From the NCBI GenBank assembly GCA_951813325.1, contig OX638350.1:1289029-1353028 (forward strand): DNA of 64,000 bases. Reading direction: 5' to 3'. The notes below the pieces were generated by a model. That model saw only the letters and a program-made list of their open reading frames with translations. It was not told where the DNA came from and made no database searches. Position 1 is the stretch's first letter. Each line of letters opens with the position of its first letter. The position numbers were made by a program, and so were the translations under genes. The stretch is from an uncultured Acidimicrobiales bacterium. Its GTDB lineage: Bacteria; Actinomycetota; Acidimicrobiia; Acidimicrobiales; Bin134. Below, piece after piece: positions 1 to 8,415 of this stretch.

Positions 1-177
1 CGAGTTCTCGGCGAACACTGCCAGCCGCCGCTCCGGTCCCAAGTCCAAAGAGCGCACCAGGTTGACCGCCCGGTTCATCATCTGGTCGAGGTCGGCCCAG
101 CCCAGGGTGGTCTGCTGGTCGGCCAACGCCAGACGATCGGGGTCGTCTGAGGGGATGTGCTTGGTCAGAAGGGACAT
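1..177 (-). CDS. AMP-dependent acyl-CoA synthetase/ligase, N-terminus only (partial)
   Basis: Reading leftward from an ATG at 177, 59 codons run off the window edge. The peptide begins MSLLTKHIPSDDPDRLAL and continues with TLGWADLDQMMNRAVNL and ERRLAVFAENS. This is the pattern of the N-terminal lid of ANL-superfamily ligases, which form acyl-adenylates and then acyl-CoA: a protein proposed to be 'active', a motif like T-x-x-x-L then ALxxLG-xxG-x-R-V-A-V-F-x-E-N. None of the catalytic AMP-binding motifs lie inside the window, so substrate cannot be judged. It lies downstream of menG on the same strand, 28 bp away. The family call is by pattern only. Confidence 0.6.
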   Translation of the reverse strand, partial: MSLLTKHIPSDDPDRLALADQQTTLGWADLDQMMNRAVNLVRSLDLGPERRLAVFAENS

Positions 178-205
178 GGAGAGGGCTTGGGTCTGCTCGT
201 GCGAA

Positions 206-922
206 TTAGAGCTCTCGGGTGGCGGTGATCAGCTGGGCGATGCCGCCGGAGAGCAGCTCATGGTTTACCGCGTCGAACCCGTGCCCGGCCAAAAGGCCGA
301 GCATCTCTTCGGTGGGGGGCATATAGGCCACCGACTTGGGGAGGTACTCGTAGGCGGTCCGGTCCGACAGCAGCCCACCGATCAAAGGAATCACCTTTCC
401 GAAGTACATCCCGTGGCCGAGCCGCATCACCGGGTTTGACGGCTCGGCCACCTCCAGCAGCGACACCCGCCCGCCCGGGCGCACCACCCGGGCCAGTTCG
501 GCGAACAGGCCGTCCAGATTCACCACGTTCCGCAGAGCGAATCCGCAGGTGATGCCGTCGGCGCTTTCAGCAGGAACCGGAAGGCACAGGGCGTCGCCCA
601 GCACCATTGGGGCGTGCAGCTTGCCCGTCGCCCGATACTTGCGGGCCGCGTGGAGCATGCCGGCCGACAGGTCGAATCCCACTGGGCTGAGCCCGGCGGC
701 TTCCAGATCCCGGCACAGGTCCCCGGTGCCACACGCCAGGTCGAACACCCGGGCGCCGGTTGGCAGCCCCAGCATCCGTACGGACCGCCGCCGCCATCGC
801 TTGTCCATGCCGAAGGTCAGCAATCGGTTGAGGAGGTCGTAGCGGGGGGCGATGGCGTCGAACATCGACCGAATCGCAGCTACCTTTTCTTTGCCCTGGG
901 GCAGCGCAGAATCTGAGCTCAT
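206..922 (-). CDS. menG: Demethylmenaquinone methyltransferase (UbiE/MenG family)
   Basis: 238 aa, the usual family length. MenG/UbiE transfers a methyl group from SAM to demethylmenaquinone in the last step of menaquinone synthesis. The N-terminal UbiE signature RYDLLNRLLTFGMDKRWRR is at about residues 27-45, followed by SAM-binding motif I, VFDLACGTGDL (about 58-68), and the family motif GFALRNVVNLDGLFAEL (about 126-142). In an actinobacterium without ubiquinone, MenG is the natural reading. Its ATG overlaps the stop of the upstream mshD gene by 4 nt (ATGA), so the two are probably translated together. Confidence 0.93.
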   Translation of the reverse strand: MSSDSALPQGKEKVAAIRSMFDAIAPRYDLLNRLLTFGMDKRWRRRSVRMLGLPTGARVFDLACGTGDLCRDLEAAGLSPVGFDLSAGMLHAARKYRATGKLHAPMVLGDALCLPVPAESADGITCGFALRNVVNLDGLFAELARVVRPGGRVSLLEVAEPSNPVMRLGHGMYFGKVIPLIGGLLSDRTAYEYLPKSVAYMPPTEEMLGLLAGHGFDAVNHELLSGGIAQLITATREL

Positions 923-1662
923 TCGACAACCAGTCGATAGGCCCGGTTGGTGGCGTGATGGCCAAAGCCCAGGCTGCGGTAGGTGGCCACCGCCGGATGG
1001 TTGTCCGACTCCACATAGAGGAAGCCCGCGGTGAGCCCCTGATCGGCCAAATGGTCGAGTCCGGCCAAGGTTATGGGCTTGCCCAAGCCTTGGCCGTGGA
1101 AGTCGGGGTCGACCGCGATGGCGTAGATCTCACCTGCCGGCGGGGTCTCATCGGAATGGATCTTGGTCCAGCAGAATCCGGCCAGTCGTCCGCCTTGTTC
1201 GTACAGCCGGAATCCTTCGGGGTCGAACCATGTCTCGGCCATTCGGCCGGCCAGGTCGCGGTGGGTCAGGCCGCCCTGCTCGGGGTGCCAGTGGAATGCC
1301 CGATTGTTGACCCGTAGGAACTCGTCATCGTCGGAACCGGGTACAAAAGCCCTGGTTGTCAACGCAGAGCGGTCGGTGGGCAGTGGCCGCTGCATCCTCC
1401 ACAGATCTCGGTAGGGATGAAACCCCAGCCCATCGGCAAATAGATCGTCGTCGGCGCCAGCCCGCTCAATCCAGAGCTGCCCCTGCTGGCCGGCCTCGCT
1501 GCGGCCGACAACTGCTGTGATCTCATCGGCCGTGTTGTCGTCTCGGGGCTGGTCGGGGCCCACGGTGATCGACCAGGAGAACTCTCCCTGGTCGAGGAGG
1601 GCAACCGTCAGCGTCACAGAAACCACGGTAGCGGCCCCGACACCAGACACCCGAGATAACAT
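919..1662 (-). CDS. mshD: Mycothiol synthase (GNAT acetyltransferase)
   Basis: MshD acetylates Cys-GlcN-Ins, the last step of mycothiol synthesis. The C-terminal GNAT domain is clear: FVPGSDDDEFLRVNNRAFHW, HRDLAGRMAETWFDPEGFRL, then EIYAIAVDPDFHGQGLGKPI (acetyl-CoA loop) and YVESDNHPAVATYRSLGF. These are hallmark MshD stretches. I chose the ATG at 1662 (MLSRVSGVG), giving 247 aa, because codons further upstream overlap the divergent nth gene; MshD is usually near 300 aa, so the N-terminal, catalytically minor GNAT repeat is shortened. Only 7 bp separate it from the nth start, so the promoters must lie inside the opposing genes or the starts are elsewhere. Stop overlaps the menG start. Confidence 0.87.
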   Translation of the reverse strand: MLSRVSGVGAATVVSVTLTVALLDQGEFSWSITVGPDQPRDDNTADEITAVVGRSEAGQQGQLWIERAGADDDLFADGLGFHPYRDLWRMQRPLPTDRSALTTRAFVPGSDDDEFLRVNNRAFHWHPEQGGLTHRDLAGRMAETWFDPEGFRLYEQGGRLAGFCWTKIHSDETPPAGEIYAIAVDPDFHGQGLGKPITLAGLDHLADQGLTAGFLYVESDNHPAVATYRSLGFGHHATNRAYRLVVE

Positions 1663-1669
1663 CCCGGCG

Positions 1670-2311
1670 ATGGGCAAGCCGCGCACCCCGAAAGGCCGGG
1701 CCAGACGCACGCATGAGCTGCTGGCACAGGAGTACCCCGAGGCGGTGTGCGAGCTGGACCACGACAGTGCATTCCAGCTGCTGGTGGCCACCATCTTGTC
1801 GGCCCAGTGCACGGACAAGCGGGTGAACATGGTCACTCCCGCTCTGTTCGCCGCCTATCCCACCCCCGAGGACCTGGCGGGAGCACCTCTGCCTCATGTG
1901 GAGGAGCTTGTCCGGTCCACCGGCTTTTTCGCCACCAAGGCCCGCAACATCGTGGGTATGGCCCAACAATTGGTCGACCGCTTCGACGGCGAGGTGCCCG
2001 GGAAGATGGCCGAACTGGTGAGCCTGCCCGGCGTGGGCCGAAAGACGGCCAACGTGGTGCGCAGCGTCGCCCTGGACCTGCCCGGGTTGCCGGTGGACAC
2101 CCATGTGGCCCGCATCACCGGTCTGCTGGGAATCACCGGGCAAAAAGACCCGGTGAAGATCGAGCACGAGCTGAACCCCATGGTGCCGGCGACCGAGCGG
2201 GGCGAGTTCTCCTTGCGGCTCATCCTCCACGGCCGCCGGGTGTGCATCGCCCGTCGCCCCCGATGCGAGGAGTGCGTCCTAGCCTCCTTTTGTCCCTCGG
2301 CCGGAAGCTGA
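1670..2311 (+). CDS. nth: Endonuclease III (DNA glycosylase/AP lyase)
   Basis: 213 aa. Removes oxidised pyrimidines and cleaves the abasic site in base-excision repair. The helix-hairpin-helix LPGVGRKTANVV contains the catalytic Lys, and VDTHVARI holds the catalytic Asp. The C-terminal iron-sulfur loop has cysteines spaced C-x6-C-x2-C-x5-C (CIARRPRCEECVLASFC). The ATG at 1670 fits the family start (MGKPRTPKGRARR); GATAAC at 1654-1659 lies 10 nt before it and could be the -10 of a leaderless transcript. The stop codon TGA lies inside the first unit of a 36-bp tandem repeat shared with the convergent RCC1-repeat gene. Confidence 0.95.
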   Translation: MGKPRTPKGRARRTHELLAQEYPEAVCELDHDSAFQLLVATILSAQCTDKRVNMVTPALFAAYPTPEDLAGAPLPHVEELVRSTGFFATKARNIVGMAQQLVDRFDGEVPGKMAELVSLPGVGRKTANVVRSVALDLPGLPVDTHVARITGLLGITGQKDPVKIEHELNPMVPATERGEFSLRLILHGRRVCIARRPRCEECVLASFCPSAGS

Positions 2312-2426
2312 TTCGAATCAGGCTTCTTCTTGGTGCTCTGGCGCGGATTCGAATCAGGCTTCTTCTTGGTGCTCTGGCGCTGATTCGAATCAGGCTTCTT
2401 CTTGGTGCTCTGGCGCGGATTCGAAT
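2310..2426. repeat. 36-bp tandem repeat, 3.25 copies, at the convergent 3' ends of nth and the RCC1 gene
   Basis: Units start at 2310, 2346, 2382 and 2418 (the last is partial). Each begins GATTCGAATCAGGC and ends TGGTGCTCTGGCGC(G/T). TTCGAA in each unit is a palindrome. On the minus strand the unit encodes the last residues of the RCC1-repeat protein (FESAPEHQEEA) plus its stop, so the tail and stop codon are repeated three times downstream of the gene. No spacers separate the units. Confidence 0.95.
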
Positions 2427-4438
2427 AGGAGCGTCGAGCTGCCCCAGCAGACAATGGTCTTGTCGGAGCGCACTCCGCAGGAATGCCACATCCCGGCGGA
2501 GACATCGGTGAACCGGCCCTCAGGGGTGTTGGTCTGTCCGTTCTCGTTGTCACCCCAGCAAACAATGCTGCCGCTGGTTCGCAGTCCGCAGGTGTGTGCA
2601 CTCCCGGCGCTGACCGCGTCGAACCGGCCTTCGGGGGCGTCGGCTCGGCCGAGGCTGCTATCTCCCCAGCATCTGATGGAGTTGTCGGCTTGCAATCCGC
2701 AGGTGTGGTAGTCGCCGGCGGCCACCGCGGTGTATTCGCCGACGGGGACGTCGGTTTGGCCGTGGTTGTTGTCGCCCCAGCAGACAATGGTGTCGTCGGT
2801 GTGCAGCCCGCAGGTGTGGTAGTCGCCGGCGGCCACCGCGGTGTATTCGCCGACGGGGACGTCGGTTCGGCCGTTGCCGTTGTTGCCCCAGCAAACGATG
2901 TTGCGGAAGTGATTCACCCCACAGGTGTGCGCGAAGCCGGCAGACAATGCGCTGAATCGGCCCTTGGGAGCATCGGCTGCTCCGTTGGCACTGTGGCCCC
3001 AACAGGAGACGGCTCGGCTGATGCGCAGCGCGCACGAGTGTCCGCCTCCTGCGGAAATTGCCTTGAAATACCCATCGGGTGGGGTTGCCTGTCCAGCCGA
3101 GTTCAAGCCCCAGCATTCGATGGTCTTGTCGGATAGCAGACCGCATGAGTGCCATTGGCCGGCGGCCACTGCGGTGTATTGGGCTTCTGGAGCATTGACC
3201 TGCTGTGAGCTGCTGATGCCCCAGCATTCGACGGTGTTGTCGATTCGCAGACCACAGGAGAGCTGATGGCCGGTGGAAATGGCGTTGAATCGGCCGTCAG
3301 GGGCGTCTGTCCTTCCTTTGCTGCTGTCGCCCCAGCATTCGATGGTCTTGTCGATGCGGAGACCGCAGGAATGGCTGCTGCCGACGGCCACGGCGATGAA
3401 CCGTCCCGGGGGCGTATCTCTTTGTCCCCATGCGCTCCAGCCCCAGCAGACGATGGCCTGGCCGGTGCTCAGTCCGCACGAGTGCGACCCACCGGCATCA
3501 ATGGCAGAGAACCTGCCCGGGGGCGGGTCGGTTTCACCGTTGCCGTTCCAGCCCCAGCAGGAGATGGTCTGGTCGGCGCGGAGCCCGCAGACGTGCAGGC
3601 TGCCGGCGGCTACCGCGGTGTACTGGCCTTGGGGAACGTCGGTTTGGCCGCTGCTGTTGGCGCCCCAGCAGGAGATGGTCTGGTCGGCGCGCAGTCCGCA
3701 CGAGACGTGCTGATCAGCGGTTACCGCGGTGAATCGGCCCTCGGGGGCGTCGGTTTGCCCGTGGCGGTTGGCGCCCCAGCAGGAGATGGTCTGGTCGGCG
3801 CGCACCGCGCAGGTATGGGCATCGCCCACTGCCGAAGCGACGTATTGCCCGTCGGGGATGTCCAGCTGTCCATCGTCATTGGCTCCCCAACAGACGACAC
3901 TCTGGTGCGTGCTCACCGCGCACGAATGCGCTCGGCCCACTGACACCGAGGTGAAGTTGGGACTGGGGATAGCCGCGGCGGTGCGGATGGTCTCTATGGC
4001 TTGGCTGTCGAGCACGAGGTGGCAGCCGATGGAGTCGTGCCAACCCCACTGGACCTGGGCAAGCACGGTTGCGCCGTCGGCCGTCTTGGCTACCGGCACG
4101 GGCTGTTGGCCGAATCTGTAGTGCTCGAAGCAGCGGTTCGATGTTTGGGCGCTGGTGGAGGTGGGAGGTGCTATACCGGTGGGGTTGGCTCGCAAGGTGT
4201 TGACGGCTTGGTTGTCAAGGACAAGGTAGCAGCCGATGGAGTCATGCCATCCCCAGTGGACTTGGGCCAGGACTTGGGTCCCGTCGGCGGTTTTGGCCAC
4301 CGGGACAGGCTCTTGGCCGAATTCATAGTGCTCGAAGCACCGGTCGGCTGCCGTGTCGGCCACTGCCGGCCCGGAGGCGGCCACCGTCAACCCGGCGGCC
4401 ACCGCCATCACCACTGCAACAATTGCGAAAAGCCTCAT
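2390..4438 (-). CDS. Secreted RCC1-like repeat beta-propeller protein
   Basis: 682 aa from the ATG at 4438 (MRLFAIVAVVMAVAAGLTV), which gives a clean signal peptide ending near GPAVA. After it come two copies of a 50-residue module (CFEHYEFGQEPVPVAKTADG / CFEHYRFGQQPVPVAKTADG, both followed by QVxWGWHDSIGC), then 14 tandem units of exactly 37 residues of the type (R/Q)YTAVAAG..H(S/T)CGLR.D.TI.CWG.N..GQ.D.P.G. That is the RCC1/alpha-tubulin-suppressor repeat; seven repeats make one propeller, so 14 could form two. Each unit has two cysteines, consistent with disulfides outside the cell. The ligand is unknown. The last unit ends in the 36-bp repeat tail. Confidence 0.88.
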   Translation of the reverse strand: MRLFAIVAVVMAVAAGLTVAASGPAVADTAADRCFEHYEFGQEPVPVAKTADGTQVLAQVHWGWHDSIGCYLVLDNQAVNTLRANPTGIAPPTSTSAQTSNRCFEHYRFGQQPVPVAKTADGATVLAQVQWGWHDSIGCHLVLDSQAIETIRTAAAIPSPNFTSVSVGRAHSCAVSTHQSVVCWGANDDGQLDIPDGQYVASAVGDAHTCAVRADQTISCWGANRHGQTDAPEGRFTAVTADQHVSCGLRADQTISCWGANSSGQTDVPQGQYTAVAAGSLHVCGLRADQTISCWGWNGNGETDPPPGRFSAIDAGGSHSCGLSTGQAIVCWGWSAWGQRDTPPGRFIAVAVGSSHSCGLRIDKTIECWGDSSKGRTDAPDGRFNAISTGHQLSCGLRIDNTVECWGISSSQQVNAPEAQYTAVAAGQWHSCGLLSDKTIECWGLNSAGQATPPDGYFKAISAGGGHSCALRISRAVSCWGHSANGAADAPKGRFSALSAGFAHTCGVNHFRNIVCWGNNGNGRTDVPVGEYTAVAAGDYHTCGLHTDDTIVCWGDNNHGQTDVPVGEYTAVAAGDYHTCGLQADNSIRCWGDSSLGRADAPEGRFDAVSAGSAHTCGLRTSGSIVCWGDNENGQTNTPEGRFTDVSAGMWHSCGVRSDKTIVCWGSSTLLFESAPEHQEEA

Positions 4439-4579
4439 GCTCGCTATCACCAAACGCCAGTCATTCTCGTCAAGACGGCCATGCTAAGCGACCTGCCGGC
4501 TCTTCAGCGATAGCAGAGAGCCGGTGTGACTAGGGTGTCATCTCGAATCACAACCGATGAAGATAGGAGACGGCTGGCC

Positions 4580-5608
4580 ATGAGAGCAGCACGACTCGTT
4601 GACGGGCAACTGGGCATCCTCAACGTCCCGGTGCCCGAGCCGGGATTTGAGGAGGCGCGGATTAGCATCAGCTCATCGGGGGTCTGCCACTCCGACCTCC
4701 ACCTGGCCCGGGGCGATTGGACGGGCATCTCGGGGATCGAGGTGCTGGGCCATGAGGCCATCGGCGTGGTCGAGGCGCTGGGGCCGGGGGCGGAGCGCTA
4801 CAGCCAGGTAGGCGACCGGGTGATCCTCGGGCTGGGGGGCACTGGCGGCGGCTATTGGTGCGGGGCCTGCGAATTCTGCCTCCAAGGGGCGCCCCGGCAC
4901 TGCTCCCAAACCCAGGGGATCATGGGCACCTTTGCCGAGCAGTTCTGCGTGTGGGCCAAATCGTTGGTGGTGCTGCCCGAGTCGGTGGGCGACGACCAGG
5001 CTGCGCTGGCCTGCGGCGGGCTCACCGCCTACGGCGCGGTGAAAAAGCTGTTCCGCAACCAGGTGCCCCCTGGTCGCTGGGTTGCCGTCATCGGCGCGGC
5101 CGGCGGGCTCGGTCACTATGCGGTCCAGATCGCGAAGACACTGGGCTACAAGGTCGTGGGTGTGGACATCGGGGCTGCCCGGCTGGCATTCGTGGAGTCG
5201 CTGGGCGCCGACATGGCGGTGGGCGCCGACGACGCCCTCGAGGCGGTGCAGCAAGAGGTCGGCGGCGTGGACGCCAGCATCGTGTTCTCGGCGGCCATGG
5301 CCGGTTTCACCCTGGGGTTCAGGCTGCTGCGGCCCAAGGGGCTGTTCGTGGCCGTGGGGCTGCCCCCCACCAGCGAGGGCAACATCGAGCTGAACCCGTT
5401 CGAGTTCTTCATGAGGGACGCGACTCTCATCTACTCCGCAGTCGGCACCGTGCAGGACATGCGAGAGCTGGTGGACATGGCTGCCGCCAGACAGGTCACC
5501 ACCCATGTGGGGCGCACTGGTGCCTTGTCGGAGTTGGACGCCATCTTCGACGAGCTCCAGGCCGGCAAATACGTCGGCCGGGCCATCATCGACAATCTGG
5601 CCGGGTAG
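4580..5608 (+). CDS. Zinc-dependent alcohol dehydrogenase (MDR family)
   Basis: 342 aa. Zinc-containing medium-chain dehydrogenase that oxidises an alcohol with NAD(P)+. The catalytic zinc site is GVCHSDLHLARGDW and GHEAIGVVE; the structural zinc loop has four cysteines in WCGACEFCLQGAPRHC. The Rossmann motif is GAAGGLGHYAVQIAKTLGYK. The ATG at 4580 is preferred over a GTG at 4526 because AGGAGA lies 11 nt upstream and the protein then starts at the usual family position (MRAARLVDG). It is a single gene between convergent neighbours; the substrate cannot be told. Confidence 0.88.
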   Translation: MRAARLVDGQLGILNVPVPEPGFEEARISISSSGVCHSDLHLARGDWTGISGIEVLGHEAIGVVEALGPGAERYSQVGDRVILGLGGTGGGYWCGACEFCLQGAPRHCSQTQGIMGTFAEQFCVWAKSLVVLPESVGDDQAALACGGLTAYGAVKKLFRNQVPPGRWVAVIGAAGGLGHYAVQIAKTLGYKVVGVDIGAARLAFVESLGADMAVGADDALEAVQQEVGGVDASIVFSAAMAGFTLGFRLLRPKGLFVAVGLPPTSEGNIELNPFEFFMRDATLIYSAVGTVQDMRELVDMAAARQVTTHVGRTGALSELDAIFDELQAGKYVGRAIIDNLAG

Positions 5609-5711
5609 GCGATGCAGGGCAAGCTCTATGGGTGGTCGCCAATGAGGTCATTGCAGGCGGCATGGGCTGTGTTCCCACTGTGGAAATTGCGGAGCCTCAC
5701 CATCTCTGAAC

Positions 5712-7085
5712 TCATGACTGTTCAGGGAGTGTGACCAGAAACGTTCGATAGGCATTAGAATGCGAATAGCAGCCATCACCACAAGGGCCTCTAGGCTTTT
5801 TGCTCGCGGCTGTGACGACAATTATATTCTCGCCGGGGATGAACTGCATCGGCGCAGGGTAGGGACTAGACTCAGAATCGAAATACCAATTCCGAAAACT
5901 ATTCTTGTATTCATCAGTAGTCTTCGGTAGATCTTTGATGCTAATGACCTCCTTGAGGTCAGAGCCATCGGCATTTGCAACAAAAACCTTGTTACAGTGT
6001 TGCCCGCTAATGGCTCCGTCTGGGGTAAGTTCTCTTGTGCATTCGCCAAGAAAGATTACTCGTGTGCCGTCTGAAGACCATACCGGCTCTGAACCGTTGT
6101 CGATACCTTCAGGCAATGGCCGTCCTTCAGGAACTCTGAGGTATTCCATCTCTTCGATATCGATCGTTCCATCATCATTTATGTGGTATAATCTTGTAGG
6201 TGAACGCAATGCCCTACCATCTGGAGTCCAATCAGGAGTATCTCCTGATAGTTCGAAATAATCTGAGACTTTCATGAAGCCAGTCCCATCGGCATTTACT
6301 ACGTATGTTCCTTCAACCATATTGCACCCTCGGGTTGTCTCAAAGTAGAATGCAATGCGGCTTCCGTCTGGAGACCAGCTAGGACGGTTTCCGCAGTCAG
6401 AAATCCATCGAGGATTGCCACTGCCATCTGCTGGCACTACTCGTATGCCGCCGCGATAGCTGTGCCCATGTACATGGCTGAATGCGATTTCTGCGCCGTC
6501 AGGGGACCACGCGATATTTTGCACCCAATTTGGATATGCGAAACCACTAGCGATCTGCTTGGGGTTGTTTCCCAAGACATCGGCTACATAGAGAGCCTCT
6601 ACGTATCCTCGGGCATATGCTGTTCGAGTGCCATCGGGAGACCACACGAGATCTGAGGACACTTCGACAAGCGGGGGTATGCAGCGGCCGGGCGCAATAT
6701 GGGTGTCTATGTTGAAGCGGCAACGGTACGTGTTCAGCAGTGCCTCTTGCGAAGCAATCAGGTCATCGCGAATCTGCAATTCTCGTTGGGTCGGGAAGCC
6801 TTCGAATCTGGGAGGTTCGGGCACGCGCTTGTGGGGTTTGCCGCTTTCGCAGCCTCCAGGCACTATCTGAGTGTCGATGTCGAATCGGCAACGGTAGGCG
6901 TTCAAAAGCGATTCTTGAGACACAATCAGCATGTCGCGTGTCTCAATTTCCTCTTGAGTTGCCCCAGGATTGAGATCATCCTGTGCGGTCGTTGGTATGG
7001 CACCACTTGTCAGAACAAGCGACAGAGCCAAAAGCGTTGCGACCACAAAGCGACGGCAACCAAGTTGAAGGGTGCGTTTGTCCAT
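5712..7085 (-). CDS. Secreted TolB-like beta-propeller protein
   Basis: 457 aa with a signal peptide (cationic RRFVVATLLALSLVL, cleavage near TTAQD). Two near-identical modules follow, TRDMLIVSQESLLNAYRCRF and IRDDLIASQEALLNTYRCRF, each ending in a two-Cys segment. Then come WD40/PD40-type blades: VWSPDGTRTAYARG, AWSPDGAEIAFSHVHG, SWSPDGSRIAFYFE, VWSSDGTRVIFLGE. This resembles the TolB C-terminal propeller, without the TolB N-domain. Base composition is visibly more AT-rich than the neighbours, which suggests later acquisition or relaxed selection. It lies 51 bp downstream of the LLM oxidoreductase gene. Function unknown. Confidence 0.8.
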   Translation of the reverse strand: MDKRTLQLGCRRFVVATLLALSLVLTSGAIPTTAQDDLNPGATQEEIETRDMLIVSQESLLNAYRCRFDIDTQIVPGGCESGKPHKRVPEPPRFEGFPTQRELQIRDDLIASQEALLNTYRCRFNIDTHIAPGRCIPPLVEVSSDLVWSPDGTRTAYARGYVEALYVADVLGNNPKQIASGFAYPNWVQNIAWSPDGAEIAFSHVHGHSYRGGIRVVPADGSGNPRWISDCGNRPSWSPDGSRIAFYFETTRGCNMVEGTYVVNADGTGFMKVSDYFELSGDTPDWTPDGRALRSPTRLYHINDDGTIDIEEMEYLRVPEGRPLPEGIDNGSEPVWSSDGTRVIFLGECTRELTPDGAISGQHCNKVFVANADGSDLKEVISIKDLPKTTDEYKNSFRNWYFDSESSPYPAPMQFIPGENIIVVTAASKKPRGPCGDGCYSHSNAYRTFLVTLPEQS

Positions 7086-7136
7086 GATGGGCCTTCTTTA
7101 CAACCAAGCTGTGGGCCGTTCGGGGTTGTGAACCGA

Positions 7137-8102
7137 TCAGAGGGCGGGCATGACCTTGTCGACGACCAATTCCAGGGTCTCCCAGCCGATGGCGGGATCG
7201 ATGCCGCCGCACAGGGGGTGGAGAGTGGCCGCTCCCTTGGTGCGGACCAGTTCGACGCATTCTTCAGGGGTGAGCACTTCGAATTGGCCAGAGGCTTTGA
7301 GGTCGGCAATGTCTTGGGCCTCCACGTGCCAGCCCGAGCGCTGGTCGGGGTACTGCCAGCTGGCGTAGGCCTGGGCGTCATACAGCATGTTGGGGCCGAT
7401 CTTGGCCCACAGGGCCTCGGGATCCTCGGTCACCAACACGAGTCCCGGACCGTCGGGGGCCATGGCAAATGCCCCCTCGTAGCCGATCTCGGCTGCTTCG
7501 GCGTAGTACAGGTTCACCAGTTCCTGGTCGCCGATGGGCGGCATGTAGGGCAGCTTCAGCCGGGCGGCCCGCTTGGCCGACGCCGGTACGGAACCGCCCA
7601 CCATCACGATGGGGTGCGGCTGGGTCACCGGCTTTGGCGTCACCCAGGCGGTGCGGCCCTCATACTCGAAAGGCTCTCCCGTCCACGCCTGCTGCATGAC
7701 CCGGATGGCCTCTTCGGTGTCGCGGCCCCGGCGGGTGCGGTCTTTGCCGAACATCTCGAACTCAAATTCTCGGTAGCCCAGCCCGGCGATGACGATGAAC
7801 CGGCCCGGTGCCATCAAATCGATGGTGGCGATGTCCTCGGCCAGCCGCAGGGGATCGTGGTAGGGAACGAGCAGCGCCGACAGGGTGCACATCATGTTGT
7901 CGGTCGACCCCAAGATGGCGGCCGAGATGGCCAACGGGGCTGACATGAACCCGTCCTCGGTGCCGTGGTGCTCGCTGGTGATAGCCCCGGCAAAGCCCCG
8001 GCTATCGGCCCACTTGACCATCTCCAGCATGGTGCGGTACTGCTCGCCGTGGGTGACCTCGGTGAACGGAGGGGTCCGCAGATCAAAGCGCAGATTGAAC
8101 AT
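7137..8102 (-). CDS. LLM-class (luciferase-like) flavin-dependent oxidoreductase
   Basis: 321 aa. Bacterial luciferase-like TIM-barrel flavoprotein. Typical stretches: WADSRGFAGAITSEHHGTED, APLAISAAILGSTDNMMCTL, LRLAEDIATIDLMAPGRFIV, GLGYREFEFEMFGKDRTRRG and EEAIRVMQQAWTGEPFEYEG. This is the order seen in F420- or FMN-dependent members of the family in actinobacteria. The cofactor and substrate cannot be fixed from sequence. ATG start at 8102 (MFNLRFDLRTPPF) fits the family; GGAGAAG lies just before it on the minus strand. Confidence 0.87.
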   Translation of the reverse strand: MFNLRFDLRTPPFTEVTHGEQYRTMLEMVKWADSRGFAGAITSEHHGTEDGFMSAPLAISAAILGSTDNMMCTLSALLVPYHDPLRLAEDIATIDLMAPGRFIVIAGLGYREFEFEMFGKDRTRRGRDTEEAIRVMQQAWTGEPFEYEGRTAWVTPKPVTQPHPIVMVGGSVPASAKRAARLKLPYMPPIGDQELVNLYYAEAAEIGYEGAFAMAPDGPGLVLVTEDPEALWAKIGPNMLYDAQAYASWQYPDQRSGWHVEAQDIADLKASGQFEVLTPEECVELVRTKGAATLHPLCGGIDPAIGWETLELVVDKVMPAL

Positions 8103-8138
8103 TTCTTCTCCCGGTCAGCTCATTGGATATGGGTAGGT

Positions 8139-8342
8139 TTACAGACTTCGGGTGAGTCGGTCGAGACGGCGGGCAGCCCCCCGCAAGCCTCGCTCCACTT
8201 CGTACAGCTCAAACGACACGTCCTCCCGGTCGGTGCCCTCGTAGCGCCGGGCCACCTCCGAAACTCGCTCCACCAGATCCCGCATCACGCTGCTCAGCGA
8301 GCTGAGCTCCGCCCCGTCCGCCGCCATTGACCGGTCATCCAC
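8139..8342 (-). CDS. Small helical protein, function unknown
   Basis: 67 aa (start MDDRSM; a second ATG at 8327 gives 62 aa). The peptide is charged and helical with heptad-like leucines (VMRDLVERVSEVARRYEG, ELYEVERGLRGAARRLDRL). It lies 36 bp upstream of the LLM oxidoreductase on the same strand. Codon use resembles the neighbours (strong G/C third positions). I recognise no family; it could be a small scaffold or a regulatory coiled-coil protein. Confidence 0.55.
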   Translation of the reverse strand: MDDRSMAADGAELSSLSSVMRDLVERVSEVARRYEGTDREDVSFELYEVERGLRGAARRLDRLTRSL

Positions 8343-8392
8343 AAGAGAGGTTCTACTGCAAGACCGCCCTGCTCATCTTCTCGGCAGAAAAC

Positions 8393-8410
8393 GCTATCAA
8401 TGTTGATAGC
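8393..8410. promoter_or_regulatory. Palindromic operator of the MazEF-type operon
   Basis: GCTATCAA-TG-TTGATAGC is a perfect 8-bp inverted repeat with a 2-bp spacer, ending 5 bp before the first ATG of the antitoxin gene. Antitoxins of this kind normally bind such a palindrome and repress their own operon. The ATG so close behind suggests a leaderless mRNA with the -10 inside the palindrome. Confidence 0.6.
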
Positions 8411-8415
8411 ATCAA

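Noticed and set aside
2310..2426. Possible CRISPR array (36-bp repeats), also considered at 43722 and 46271
   Set aside because: The units are head to tail with no spacers, lie in coding frames with a 12-codon period, and no cas genes are in the window.
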